64,000 nt of DNA from Cycas panzhihuaensis (Eukaryota > Cycadophyta). This document shows positions 11,246 to 22,599 of the stretch, one piece after another (the first letter of the stretch is position 1; each line of letters begins with the position of its first letter). Location of the stretch: the NCBI GenBank assembly GCA_023213395.1, contig CM041465.1, positions 10,850,001-10,914,000 on the forward strand. The letters run 5' to 3'. Below the pieces are notes generated by a model. The model was given only the letters and a program-made list of their open reading frames with translations. It had not been told where the DNA came from and searched no databases. The position numbers were made by a program, and so were the translations under genes.

Positions 11246-13269
11246 GGTATCTTTTGAGAAGAGAAGAAATAAATAAGGGACTATAAAAGTGATGGCAATA
11301 AATGACCAATCACTATTTATAAATGAGAGATACAATGAAGTAGTATAGTAGAAGGAAGAAGAAGTGAGAATAGTTGCTTAAAGATAAAGGGAGCAAGTTA
11401 GAGAAAAGTCACTAACACTTGTGATAAATATTAACCTAACACAATAGGAATATGAGAATCACTATGATAAAAATTAGCCACTAACACTTGTGAAAAATAT
11501 TAACCTGATGCAACAGGAATATGAGAATCACTATGATTGTGATTACACTATGGATCACTTTTTACAAATAAGTAAGTGATTAACATATAATATTGTAGGC
11601 CAATGTGGAAGCTAACATCATTGGGTATACACAGTTTAAAAGTCAAATGTAAGATATATAATCAACTCAATAACCTCTGACTTATGTCCAACATGTAGTT
11701 GAGGTTGTTGAAGGGATGCATAGACTTCTAGTAGAATTAAGTTGACCTTCACTGGTGATACCCATAATTGTGCTTAGTGATGAAATCCAAGTCATAATGG
11801 AGCCCAGATAGTCCCAATCCTTACCGAGTTCACCAATGAGCAATTATATACCTCCTCTAAAGAGTGGTACGTGGATAGTCATGGCTATGAAAGATATTAG
11901 ATTAGCTATATTTTAATATTGTATTAAAGTATCAATTTTCTTGATTGGTTATCAGGATGATCCCTGATTGAGGCATGATAATATAGCTAACTAAACCTCA
12001 CCAATATTCTAGTTTAGTCTAGTCCCAACTTGAAACCCATACTCCTTTTATGGCATAACATTCTTCCAACCAAGGTATCTCAACCTTAGTGAGTGTGTAA
12101 ATAGGTACAAGATGACATAAAATAGTGTACCTGATGCATTCCTTTTAGGAAGAGTGAAAAGACTATTGAATTACATCAAATGTACATTTAACTAAAAAAT
12201 AGAATGCTTGCTTGGAGTGCTTTTGGAGTGATTTCTTGGAGTGTCTTTAGAGTGCTCACTTGAAGTGATTTTAGAGTGTTGAAATGCAATGCTAATAAGT
12301 GAGTGATGACACTAGATATTGCTCTGATCGAGGTGTTTTTTACTCACTTTTACAATGGGCTTTTAAGCCTTATAAAAAGAAGGAAGATAATTTCTTCACT
12401 TTTTTTTTAATATAAAAAAAATGTAGTCTTCACTAAAATAACAATAACTTTCTCCCATGATAATGAAATTGAGTGTCAGTTTTTGTGCTATAAACTAGAC
12501 TCGACACTTCATCTTCAAGAAGTAGAATTAGATCTAAGTAAGTTCTAAAAAATATTTGGTAGTCCCACAAAGTTAGAAGAATAAATATTTCTAAAATTCT
12601 TACTAAAAATAATTGATGTCCACTAAAACAAGAATAACTTTCTCATATGACATCAAAATTAGGTGCTAGTTTTTGTACTAGAAAGTAGAATCAAAGCCTC
12701 ATCTTTGAAGATTAGAATCAAGTCAATTAAAGATCTATAGAGGATTTTGTAGACCTATGAAATTTAGTAAGCAAATTTTATTTCTACAAAAATTTTATCT
12801 TGCTAATATCTCATTAACACATGATACCATATAAAATTTCCATCATTTTTTAATCACCAGGGTCCCAATATGGTCAAGGTGAGAGCATACAGTAATGGAT
12901 ATTTTAAATGGCTCTAAATTCTTTTAAAAATTTAGGTAAAACCCCCCCTTACAATCATTCTTCTAAAAGCTAGAAAAAGATTGGCAACATTTCCCCTTGT
13001 TAAATATACAAAAAGAGGGGAAAGAAAGAAGAATAAGATAGCATAAATGGCCACCAAATGATTGGAGTCCTTGGGCCTTACAACTCCTTATATTGTGCTT
13101 ATAAACCTACAAAAGAGAAAGGGAAAGTAAATAATACAAAATATGATATAATAATAACTTAAAAATATTTCTAAATCCACTTTCATAATCTCCTTCACCA
13201 CATGGATTGTGGAGGAGAAGGAAGTGATGGCTCTATTACAAGTGAAAGTGAGAAATATGAAGGAAGGAA
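11246..13269 (-). other. Copia-2 long untranslated leader
   Basis: About 2.0 kb lie between the primer-binding site and gag with no coding support. Part of it, around 12590-12840, contains a second copy-like version of 12420-12560 (the CACTAAAA-TAACAATAACTTTCTC neighbourhood recurs at about 12610-12640), suggesting an internal partial duplication. The frame 13088-13282 (-) is not supported. Confidence 0.55.
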
Positions 13270-13281
13270 GCTTTGATATCA
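13270..13281 (-). other. Copia-2 primer-binding site
   Basis: On the minus strand this reads TGATATCAAAGC, two bases after the LTR end. It differs by two bases from the usual initiator tRNA-Met site TGGTATCAGAGC, both changes being G to A. Confidence 0.75.
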
Positions 13282-13283
13282 CC

Positions 13284-13581
13284 TGAAAAGAGTGGATCTA
13301 TCCTTTATCTCCATGTACTAGACACAAAGGCAAATATGGGAGTAAGAGAGACTTGAGAGAAAGAAAGTAGCTCTCACACAATGGGGAGGTAAGAATGAGC
13401 CTCCTCTATTGAGATTTTACTTTTATATTAAGAGAGGGAGCATTAGAGTTAGGTGAAATAAAATTACACATAATGCACATAAAATTACATTTCACTTAAG
13501 TTATTTAATTTAAAGTTCATGTAAGACCCTTTTTAGAAATAATCAACTAATGTAATGACCTTGTGACATTAACCCCTTTCA
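13284..13581 (-). repeat. Copia-2 5' LTR
   Basis: It is 298 bp long and keeps TG...CA termini. It abuts the right fragment of the Copia-1 LTR in opposite orientation. Confidence 0.9.
13420..13430 (-). promoter_or_regulatory. Possible TATA box in the Copia-2 5' LTR
   Basis: The minus strand reads TAATATAAAAG within the LTR, about 130 bases before its 3' end. The same sequence is kept in the other LTR and in Copia-1. It is a plausible core promoter for element transcription; this is inference from sequence alone. Confidence 0.4.
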
Positions 13582-13586
13582 AGAGC

Positions 13587-13672
13587 TACTCTCTTTCTCT
13601 CAAGTCTCTCTTGCTCCTATGTTTGCCTTTATGTTTAGTGTATGGAGATAAAGGATAGATCCACTCTTTTCA
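13587..13672 (+). repeat. Copia-1 3' LTR, second part
   Basis: This is the last 86 bases of the LTR in plus orientation, ending CCACTCTTTTCA. Joined to 5867-6030 it accounts for the whole LTR apart from the early deletion. Bases 13582-13586 are the second copy of the Copia-2 target duplication. The bases after 13672 (ggtac) would be the Copia-1 target duplication; the other copy is outside the window. Confidence 0.85.
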
Positions 13673-14290
13673 GGTACAATTTAATTTTGATGTAGATCTT
13701 CTAAGTAACCATATTCATAAATACGAATAACATCTTCAAATTTTACATCAAGCATGTCTTCAAATACATCTTCAAATACAACATATTTATTATTAGAATT
13801 ATCTGTAAAATGAACATCATCATCCTATATAAATTCTTCTTCTTGATAAATATATCTAACAATAATTTCTTCAGCCTTTAGAGTAGAATCTTCATCAACT
13901 TATAAATTCTTTGAACTTAAATCAATACTCAAAATAAGAACATCACTTGAACTTGAATCAATAGATAGAAGTAAATCACCAAACTTATCTTTAATAGGAC
14001 CATCATATTCATATTTAATCTCCTTTGAAATAATAAGAACATCTAAAGAAACTTTGATTACGTGATCATAGACATCAATAAATTCTTTAGTAGCATTGAT
14101 TAATTCATCGATCTCAACATCTTCAATAGTAGTAGTAGTAGTAGTAGTCTTAATAATGCATTCAATCATAGTCTTTTTACATTCAGTAGTAGTTTCATTA
14201 ATACCCATAATGTCTTAACATACCCTTTTATCAACATTAATACCCATACTTTCTTTATTAATGTCTTAATATATCTTTTCATCAACATCA
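13673..14290 (-). pseudogene. Copia-H gag-like frame, downstream part
   Basis: A minus-strand frame of acidic, low-complexity residues runs leftwards from 14290 to the Copia-1 insertion at 13673. The longest uninterrupted part is 13900-14208 and includes a run of threonines encoded by a (TAG)n repeat near 14128-14150. In the same frame it continues the 53404-53860 segment if Copia-3 is removed. A motif reading MGIN plus acidic residues occurs twice. I do not recognise this half; it is called gag-like only because of its upstream half. Confidence 0.45.
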
Positions 14291-14671
14291 TGCCAAATTT
14301 GTTAATAGGATCAAATAACATATATATTCATATATAAATCAAAAGTAGAACTAAATCAACATAAGATAAATGAGAAAAATGATTACAAAATAGTGCAATT
14401 ATCAAATTGATTAAATGATTGCTCTTAATTTTGGTAGAGCTTTTGCATATGAAAATTTTTAATATATAAACAAATAGGGTCGTGCTTAATTTATAAGTAT
14501 ACAATGCTCAAATATCAATAATATAATTGGCTAACTTAGCGATAAAGGAGACAGACCCAACTAAATTATAGATTATATTTGAATTTATAAAATGGGGGTC
14601 ATACCATATGATACATAAGTATAAATATATTGCAAATATAATACAATGAAGTGTCATTATATGTTTTAATA
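14291..14671 (-). repeat. Copia-3 3' LTR
   Basis: This 381-bp LTR begins TGCCAAATTTG on the plus strand and ends TTTTAATA, where the partner copy ends TTTTAACA. It aligns over its whole length with 53022-53403. Confidence 0.88.
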
Positions 14672-15110
14672 CCCTCCTTTAATAATGACTTTATTGGATT
14701 TATGTTGAGATCATGTCTGAACCTTTTGAATTTTGGTTTGCCAAGTGCTTTAGTGAAGATATTTATAACCTGGTCCTCAATTGGTCAATAGATAATTTTA
14801 ATTTCTATATTTTAAACATGCTTATAGATGAAGTGATGGTGGACCTCTATGTGCTTAGTTCTAGCATGGAAAACATGATTCTTTGTTATCTTCAACACAC
14901 TTTGGTTATCACAATAGAGAATGGTGGCTAAAGTCAGTTTAAGTCCAAGTTCAGCAAGAATCCTTCTAAACTAAATCAACTCTGTAGTGCCATGGATAAT
15001 TAATTTATATTTAGCTTTAATGGAGGAGACAGAAATATTAGGCTATTTCTTATAGCTTCAAGAGATTATGAATGAGTCCATACTAAATTAGTATCTTGAT
15101 ATAGAATGAT
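14672..15110 (-). pseudogene. Copia-3 RNase H and polypurine tract
   Basis: Reading leftwards, boxes include YCDNQSVLKITKNHVFHART, then KHIEVHHHF and DQVINIFTKALGKPKF, all typical of copia RNase H. The reading continues to KSLLKEG next to the LTR. The polypurine tract AAAGGAGGG (minus strand, about 14672-14681) overlaps these last codons. Stops interrupt the N-terminal half. The plus-strand frame 14713-14931 is a shadow. Confidence 0.8.
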
Positions 15111-15329
15111 GTCTATCTTGGCAACCTACCTAATTAACATTTGTGTATCCTTTTAGGATGAGAGATTTAATTTGGTAGTAATCAAGTCCAAACTAATATA
15201 TACCATAAATGTACTTAATGATTCTAGTGGCAACCATCTAATAGGATGCTTTAGGCTACAACATATACCTAGAATAGATCCCAACTATATAAGAGATATC
15301 CAAGTGAGTGTGAGTGAGGTAGATGAGCC

Positions 15330-16260
15330 TCCCAACTAATTACCAATATAATGTGGGATCAAATAGATTTTCTTATTCATCCAGGTTAAGCTTGGTTCCT
15401 ATTTCTATTAGAGTTAGTATGGGCCTATAATCAATCATTCTAAATTGTTGTAAGAGTTCCATTGGAGTACTTAGATTATGATAGGAATATGTGCCCTAGT
15501 TCTTGCTAGACTTTAATGCCAAGGAAATAGTGAAGGAACTAAACATCTATCTTCTCAAAGATGCATTTGAGTTTTGATTATAATCAAGCTATAATGTCAT
15601 TATCATTACCAGTGATTGCCAAGTCATCTACATAAAGCATAATGATTGTGCTTAAATTACCTCTAATATAAATGTATAGATTTGAATTAGAGGGCAAACA
15701 AGTGAATCTATGCTTTGTGAAAAAGGCATTAATCTTTACATACCAAACACGTGGTACCTATTTCAATCCATATAAGGCTTTCTTAAGTTTGTAGACTAAG
15801 AGTTCTTTGTTAAGAATAGCATAGCCAAGAGGTTATTTCAAGAAAACCTTTTCTATCATCTCTCCATTAAAGAAAGTACTCTTCATATCCATTTGGTACA
15901 CATGCTAGTTAAATTAGGCTACAAGAGATATAACCAAATAGAATGTGGTCATGTTTTCCACTTTTTTAAATATCTCATCATAGTCAATCCCCTCTTGCTG
16001 TTTGAAACCCATTTCAATAAGACAATATTTATAATACTCGATGGTACAATCAACATGGAATTTGGTCTTATAAATCCATTGATAGTTAATTGGCTTCTTA
16101 CTAGGTGGTAGTACTATTAGCTCCCATGTGTTATTTTTAAGAATATAATTCATCTCTTCATCCATTATTATTTTTCACGTTTGGTCTTTGGCTTCCTTCT
16201 CAAATATAGAAGGCCCATAGGTCTCAAGGACATGTGCCATTTAAGGTAATGTTGGTGGAG
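15330..16260 (-). pseudogene. Copia-3 reverse transcriptase
   Basis: An open stretch at 15914-16165 begins with MDEEMNYILKNNTWELIVLP and includes QQEGIDYDEIFKKV. Further on are YQMDMKSTFFNGE, KALYGLKQVPRVWY-like sequence, and the catalytic box MLYVDDLAITGND near 15610-15650 with both aspartates present. The C-terminal part (LVGRLIYLTHTHLDISY) reaches about 15330. Stops, mostly TAG in place of CAG or TGG, break the frame. Confidence 0.82.
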
Positions 16261-16559
16261 TGTCTCATTCTAGACTCTCTTTTGGGAGTTGTAAGAAGAG
16301 AAGGAATATCCTTTAGTAATTATTGAAGCCACTTAGGAGGTGGATGAAAATTGATGGTCTCCACCTAAAGATCATCAATTGATATGGGTGGCATTAATAT
16401 GTTAGCGTCTGATATGGATGTTGAGGTTGTTGGAGCTAAAGATGGATGTAGTGTATAAGAGGATGCGGGCACTCATGGCTCCAAAATTGGTACAAGAGGC
16501 ACTTTAGGTGTACCAATATCATTTTCTGCTACAAATATTACATCTTGAGTGGTGTATAC

Positions 16560-17400
16560 CTAGTTTCCAATAATGTCATATACTTTATATGATATGCAGC
16601 CAAGTACATAGCTAAGAAAATTGTACTTGAGGCTTTTATCATCTAACTTCTTCCTATTCTCCTTAAGGATGAATTTGTAGGTTATGTATCCAAATGTCCT
16701 TAGATTAAAAACTATTGGTTTGATGCCTAACCAAGCCTCCTTAAGGGTGATGTCTCTAACTATTACTTTAGCACTTTTATTAGTTAGATAAGTAGTGGTT
16801 GATATGGCTTCAATCCAAAATTTAGTAGAAAGATTTATAGCACTCAACATGGATTTTACTTTATTCACCAACGTTTGATTCATCTCTTTTACTATTCCAT
16901 TTTATTGAGGTATACAAGGAGTTAAAATTTGGCATTTGATATTACATTATTTACAAAATTTGGTGAATTGGTTTGATATATACTTTCCTCCATTATTAAA
17001 TCTCAGGACCTTGATGTGCATGCCACTTTTATTTTCTACTTTAGCCTTGAATTCTTTAAACTTGTTGAAGGCTAAAAACTTATTCTTAAGGAAGTAGACC
17101 CATACCTTCTTAGAACAGTCATCTATAAATTTCATGAAAAATAGATTTCCATTTAGAGAAGGAATTAACATGGGCCCATAAATGTTTGAATGGATCAATC
17201 CCAAAAGTTCTAAGGCTCTCTATGATTTCTTTGATGGGAATCACTCTCTATGTTATTTACCCACTAAGTAGGCCTCATAAATGTATATTCTTCTCCTAAT
17301 GATTGGAATTCCATGCACCATGTGTAGCCTAGACATGAGATTTAGGCTCTACATGTTTAGGTGACTAAGGCATTGATGTCATAGTTGGTCCTTAGACCTA
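16560..17400 (-). pseudogene. Copia-3 integrase
   Basis: A zinc-module end (HGIPII, then CEA-like and GKQHRE) is near 17290-17340. The core begins MGLIHSNIYGPM at 17204, where the first catalytic Asp is replaced by Asn. FIDDCSKKVWVYF and LRFNNGGKYIS follow, where the second Asp is also Asn. The second open piece, 16560-16883, starts MNQTLVNKVKSMLSAINLS and includes KEAWLGIKPIVFNLRTFGY, the post-core segment also seen in Copia-5. Confidence 0.78.
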
Positions 17401-18523
17401 TTAGAGGTGATTTTTCTTTAGAATGTGAGCATTCACCTTGATCTTGATCAAGGGGTAGGTCTTCAACCATGAAAACTTTTCCCTTATTAAGATAATTACT
17501 ATGTGTAATAGAATATGATTCTTATGGTGGAATAGTAGGGAGGGAAATCTTATCAACTTTATATAAACCATTATCTTCATGTCCTCTTGTAATGCATTAT
17601 CTAGTAATATGGTTTATGATTGTACAAATACCTTAACTAGAAAGAACATCCAAGTTTTACTTGTTAATTTGGCTGATAGAGAGCAAGTTCATCTTCATGC
17701 TAAGAACTAGAAAAATATTGTTATGCGTTATTAAATTTTAGAGTCCTTCAATATAATGGGAGCCCTTCTAACTCTGGTCACATCATAGGTAAGATTGTCT
17801 CCAAATGTGATAGTTTGAACTTTAATTAGGTGAGTCTCCTCTAGTAAATCTTCAGTGTCAGTCATGTGATATGTAGCATTGAAATCTAGTGACTAAGAAT
17901 TTTCATCATATTATGATGACAAAGTTGTAAAGAATAAGGTTTAAGAGGATGGTTGAGAATTAGACACATTAACTCCTTACTGTGTATTTTGGTTATTCCT
18001 TAAGTTTCTTGATAGGAACCTTTACTTATTTGGTTGGCATTGGTTCTAATTTTGCCTTTGATTTTAATTCTATTAGAAGTATGGACCTAGTTATTAAAAA
18101 GTTGGTCCTCCTTATTGAAAGTTAGGGCCTCGTTAAAAGTAAGGGCCACCTTATTGAAAGTTAGGGCCCTCATATTGAAAGTTAATACCACCTTATTAAA
18201 AGTTGGGCCTACATGATTATCCCCCTTAGTTTTAAAACATCTAAAAATCATCTTATCTTCTCCTATAATTAATAGCAAGGTGCCCATTTTTTCCATAATA
18301 CATGTAGGTGACATTTTATCTATGTTACTGATACATTGGTGGGTGAGATTATTATTGATGTTGTGGTTGTTGAGGCTATTGAGATTATTGAGAGGAAGTG
18401 CCAACCTGTTGAGACTATGGTTATTGATGTGTTACATACTAACTTGGCTATTGTAATATGCTCAAGGAGTTAAATTATAACAAGAGTTTAAAGATGACGA
18501 ATACTAATTTAGCTATTGATATA
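17401..18523 (-). pseudogene. Copia-3 gag C-terminus, zinc knuckle and protease
   Basis: Reading leftwards from the Gypsy-A insertion at 18523, a Gln/Asn-rich gag tail is followed by a degenerate zinc knuckle near 18240-18300 (CMYYGKNGHLA in one frame). Asn/Gln-rich repeats follow at 18090-18200, in which a GGCCC-containing unit recurs about four times. The protease box is near 17880 (LDFNATYHMTDTEDLLEETH), where the family's D-S-G-A reads D-F-N-A. The 105-residue frame 18087-18404 is partly in frame. Tandem gag-tail repeats are common in copia. Confidence 0.65.
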
Positions 18524-21085
18524 TGAGATTGCTTTCACCAGGGGTACCTAGGATAATAAACACCACTAGGGGCTAGGTTTTGGGTGTGAAACCTAGTATG
18601 GGGGTGTGATTGAACCCTAGGTTGCCCACATGGGGCATTGATGCACCATGGGGGAGTGGATTCAAGAATGCATAGGCCACTCCCTTCTCCTTTACTTAGG
18701 GTTTTAAAAATAAGGGGACCACCATTGGAAAATCCCCCTTAATAAGGGGCTAATATGGGGAAAAAAAAAGGAAAAGAAGGATAGAAGAAAGAGCAAGAGA
18801 GAGAGAGAGAGAATAGGTAAATGATCCCAAACCTTCTTAGTTGGGCAAAAAGGTATGATAGGGTTTTATTGTGATATTATATAAGAATAATAACAACAAG
18901 AATGGAAAGAAATAAAAATAAGTGCAAAATAAATAAAGGCCTCACTCTCTTTCCTTTTACAACTCTTTTTCCTTTTCTTTTCTAGAAAAACAAAGAAACA
19001 TATAAAGGAACAAAGAAAGGGTATAAGAGCAAACAAGGGAACCTCACTCTCTTTGACTTTATCTCTCTTTTCTCTCTTTATTCTAAAAAAGAGAAAAAGA
19101 AATGTATATGCTAATCAAGGGGAAGAAATATGGATGCAGTTAAAAAGGCAGAAACAAAGAGGAGGGAAGGTAGATGCTCCTCTTCTACATATAACCCTAG
19201 ATTAATATCCCTTTATCTCTGATATTCATTTTTCTAAATAAAAAGGCAAAGAAACCTATTCCTTTTTCTACAAAATAAACTCATTATTTTATGCAACTAA
19301 TATGAATAAACCACAAAAAGGGAAAAGGAATTCTTTATAAATGGGGGTGTGAGATGAGAATGATGATAAGAATATAAAAAGGGAAGGAGAAAAGAGTAAG
19401 TAAAGTGAACCCAAATCTAATAAACAACCAATGATGTCACTCCCCTTTACCTCTCTTTATCCTTCCTCTCTAATAGTTGTGTTGCTGGTTAAAACAGAAT
19501 GATGGGGGCTCCACTTACCTATCCTAAATGAATAAGAGCAACTAATGGAAAGCAAGTGTAGTAAAAAGTAAAGGAAATATATGCAATAAGCTAGCATTAA
19601 AACATGGACAATGCTTACCTTATGGAAGTTAACCTTCTCTAAACCCTAATGTGAATAGAAGAGGGTTACACCTTCTTGCACATATAGCTTAGATCTAAAA
19701 GGAAAGCCACTCTAGCAACCCTTCAATAAATCTACTTGTATAAAAAAAAGAGTTAATCAATATATGTGATTAAGGAACATATATGAAAGCATGTTCAATC
19801 TATAGAAGAATGGTAACAAAGAAATGAAAATAAAGCAAGGAGGGGAGAAGCACCTCAAAATAGCATGACTCCCCCTACAAGGGTAGTTCCCTTAGTTGTG
19901 TTAGGGGAAGCCTCCCTAATATGCACCTATAACTCAATGAAAATTTTATAGAAAGGAAGGGGAGGAACGACCACGTAAATCCAATCCTACCTTTAACTAT
20001 TACAACCAATAGAAAGGCTGCCAAATCCCCAAAAACCCTAGTTATGCAATAAAATAATAATGAAGCAAAGAGGAGAAGGGTGAGAGGGAGTCTCACCAAA
20101 TGACAAACCAAGGTTGGATGGGGGATGCCTAATCCAATGGAGAAGAAGGATGTGATGGTCATCCAATGTAGTATTCTCTGATATCCCTTTACTTGTGCTA
20201 GGTTGGATCTCTACTTCTTTACCTTAACTCCCCAAGCATGCAAATTGTGTCAAGTGTGGAAGGGTTGTTGTGACAAAAATTTGGTAGCATTTCAATATGG
20301 TAAGAAGAGTAGAAGATGATAAATGATCCACTCTCAAAATAGAAGGTTTTTATAGGCAAAAATAAGGTGAGGGGGTGGTGGTTTCATGCCCATAAGGCGG
20401 AGAAACCACCACCTAAAACTAAGGTAGGAGTTAAGGAGGGAATCTCAAATACTTATAAGATTTGAATGAAAAATGGTTTTGAGATCTAATGGGAGTTCCC
20501 ATGGGTGCAGTGAGCTATTCTAGGCTAATGTGGTATGACGAGCCCACCTAACAAGGTAGAAAAAAAGCGATTGGGCCATTGGGAAGGTGATCAAGTATGT
20601 TAACAATCATACCGTGACCAAAGTTGTGGTACTATAAATTTGGCTATAGACCACTTTTTGCAATAAAAATGGCCACAAGATGACAATAGAAAGGAAAAAC
20701 AAGGCCCAAAACTAATCCTAAGGGCATTCTAACTCCTAGAAACACACACTGGGGTCTAGAATAGTGGGTAACTAATGGGTTTAAAGGGAAAATGAGGCTA
20801 AAAGAATAAGGATGAGGTTAAAAGAGGAGTTGTAGGAATATAGGGGAGGTCCCTTTTTCTAAGTGATAGGCCAATCAGGGAGCTCTAAGGCCATGAGTTA
20901 GAGTCCTAGTTGTCATAGGCAAAAAAAGTAGATATAAGTAATCAAAATATACAAATAGGTAGGCATCCAAAAACCAACAAAATACATGTCATAAGGGAAA
21001 TATGAACAATGTGATGGAGGTGAAGATGAATACCTGAACTTACCTATATTGCCATGTTGATGCCATTCCTAAGAGCTGGGAAGTA
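18524..21085 (-). repeat. Gypsy-A 3' LTR
   Basis: It starts TGAGATTGCT on the plus strand and aligns throughout with 28786-31341. It contains a (GA)n run near 18795-18812 and many purine-rich stretches. On the minus strand it begins TACTTCCC, where relative D begins TGTTTCC. The frame 19875-20162 (-) within it is not supported as a gene. Confidence 0.85.
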
Positions 21086-22599
21086 TTACCCCCTTAGTAG
21101 CAAAACCTCTTCACTCTAATGTTGGAAGATGGTGAATGCTACCAACATAAATGATGTGAGATAAAACCAAATAGGTGATGCATCATTAGTAGATGGTCAA
21201 AGGTGCACAATCCATAGGGAAGGAAACAAGTTATTGGTGGGACCAGAACCTTAGCCAATGACCAGATACCCATATTAATCATAAGCAAGAAAGCTACCAA
21301 TCCAAGGTATTACCTTAATGGTAAGCTAGAAAGAAGGGTAAATGACCAAGGGATTACCTTAGTAGCAAGCCACAAAAAGGGTAAGAAGGCCCAATAGAGG
21401 GGGTTTATAAGCCTAAAAGCTCCTCGAATAGGCTAAGGGGATGCCTTAAGAGTACTTGAGGAGGAAGGAATCGCCAAAGAGGAGTGTTTTCCATAGTTTA
21501 GCCTCATCAGTGGCTAAGGTTTAGAGGTTGGAAGAGAAATTAGATGAAGCCTAAATTGACTTGAAAATGGGAATTAGTGCCTCCACATAATTCCAATGAC
21601 TATAAACACTTATAAGGTCTAATTTGAGCACCTTGGGAGTGATAAGGTCCTCTTGGGGAAAAAGGGCATAAACACTACACACCAAAAGGGAGGAAAACAA
21701 TGGTTTAGAGGCTGAGAAGGGGGGATGACCTTAAAGGGAAAAGAGATGATGCTAAAACTAAGAATCCAGTGGTAGGATCAGAATAAGCAAAGCATGAAGG
21801 GTGAGGGGAGATTGCCAAAGGGGGCCCTATATAATCAGGTTGATAAGTTTCATTTTTACAGTTCATCATAGGAATTTTAGAAATTTACCTCTACCCTTCC
21901 ATTTTCTCCTATATTCATGAGCTTGTTAGAGAAGATCTAGCCATTAGATTAGTAAGTAGAGGGAGTCATTGGCATCATGATGATGAGATGGTTGTAGTAT
22001 GAGCTGACCTAGTAAGTGAACCCAACCGTAAGCCAACCAATTCATTAATTCTTACTAGCATAGGATTTACAGATAGTCAGTGCCTATTTTAGGTAATAGA
22101 GACTAAACAAGACCCATTTAGAGTCCTATTTAGGACTGAACCAAGGCATCAAGATGCCCTGGTCCTAATGGACCAGGCTTGTGGTCCAAAAAAGGTTTGG
22201 TATGCCTTTTGTAGGCAGTTTTAAGGTAGGTATAGATGGTAGCACAATATTATTTGTGGTACCACAAATACCATCATGGTACCATAAATAATACTATAGT
22301 ATGGGATGCAACACCACAGGATAATCTGTGATACCATATAAATATCTATGATATAAATAGTTTTCCCTATGAGATAGGAATAGGGATGAAAAAGGGTGGC
22401 TTATTTCACACACGGAGGGGTAATTTTCTAGTTTTCCTTTGAATACGATTTTCTATTAGTAAGCTAGTTACTAATTTTTGAAGTGGTGGTTCTTACAAGT
22501 CATCCTCATGGTAGACAACCATGAGAATGTGGGGACGCCCATGTTCGAGCTTGTGTAGATGATGTCATCTCAAGATAGGGAGATATTGTGAAGGTGCAA
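21086..22599 (-). other. Gypsy-A polypurine tract and 3' untranslated region
   Basis: The polypurine tract AAGGGGG (minus strand) is at 21089-21095, three bases from the LTR. The rest is purine-rich with no coding signal. A motif CCATAGTTTAGCCTCATC at 21491-21508 recurs in other gypsy copies in this window. Near 22230-22320 the phrase TGGTACCACAAAT and close variants recur four or five times. Confidence 0.6.

Larger units (their letters stand above)
6031..13581 (-). mobile_element. Copia-2, complete copia LTR retrotransposon, nested in the Copia-1 LTR
   Basis: This is a structurally complete minus-strand copia element of 7551 bases. It has 298-bp LTRs at both ends, a 5-bp target duplication (aaagc/agagc), a primer site next to the right LTR and a polypurine tract next to the left LTR. 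By eye the two LTRs differ at about 25 of 298 positions (about 8%), mostly transitions. The coding region is in domain order for copia but broken by many stops. It belongs to the same family as its host Copia-1 and lies in opposite orientation, so the two form a long palindrome centred near 6030. Confidence 0.9.

Noticed and set aside
14128-14150. Poly-threonine protein segment as a functional feature
   Set aside because: It is the translation of a short trinucleotide repeat in a decayed frame.
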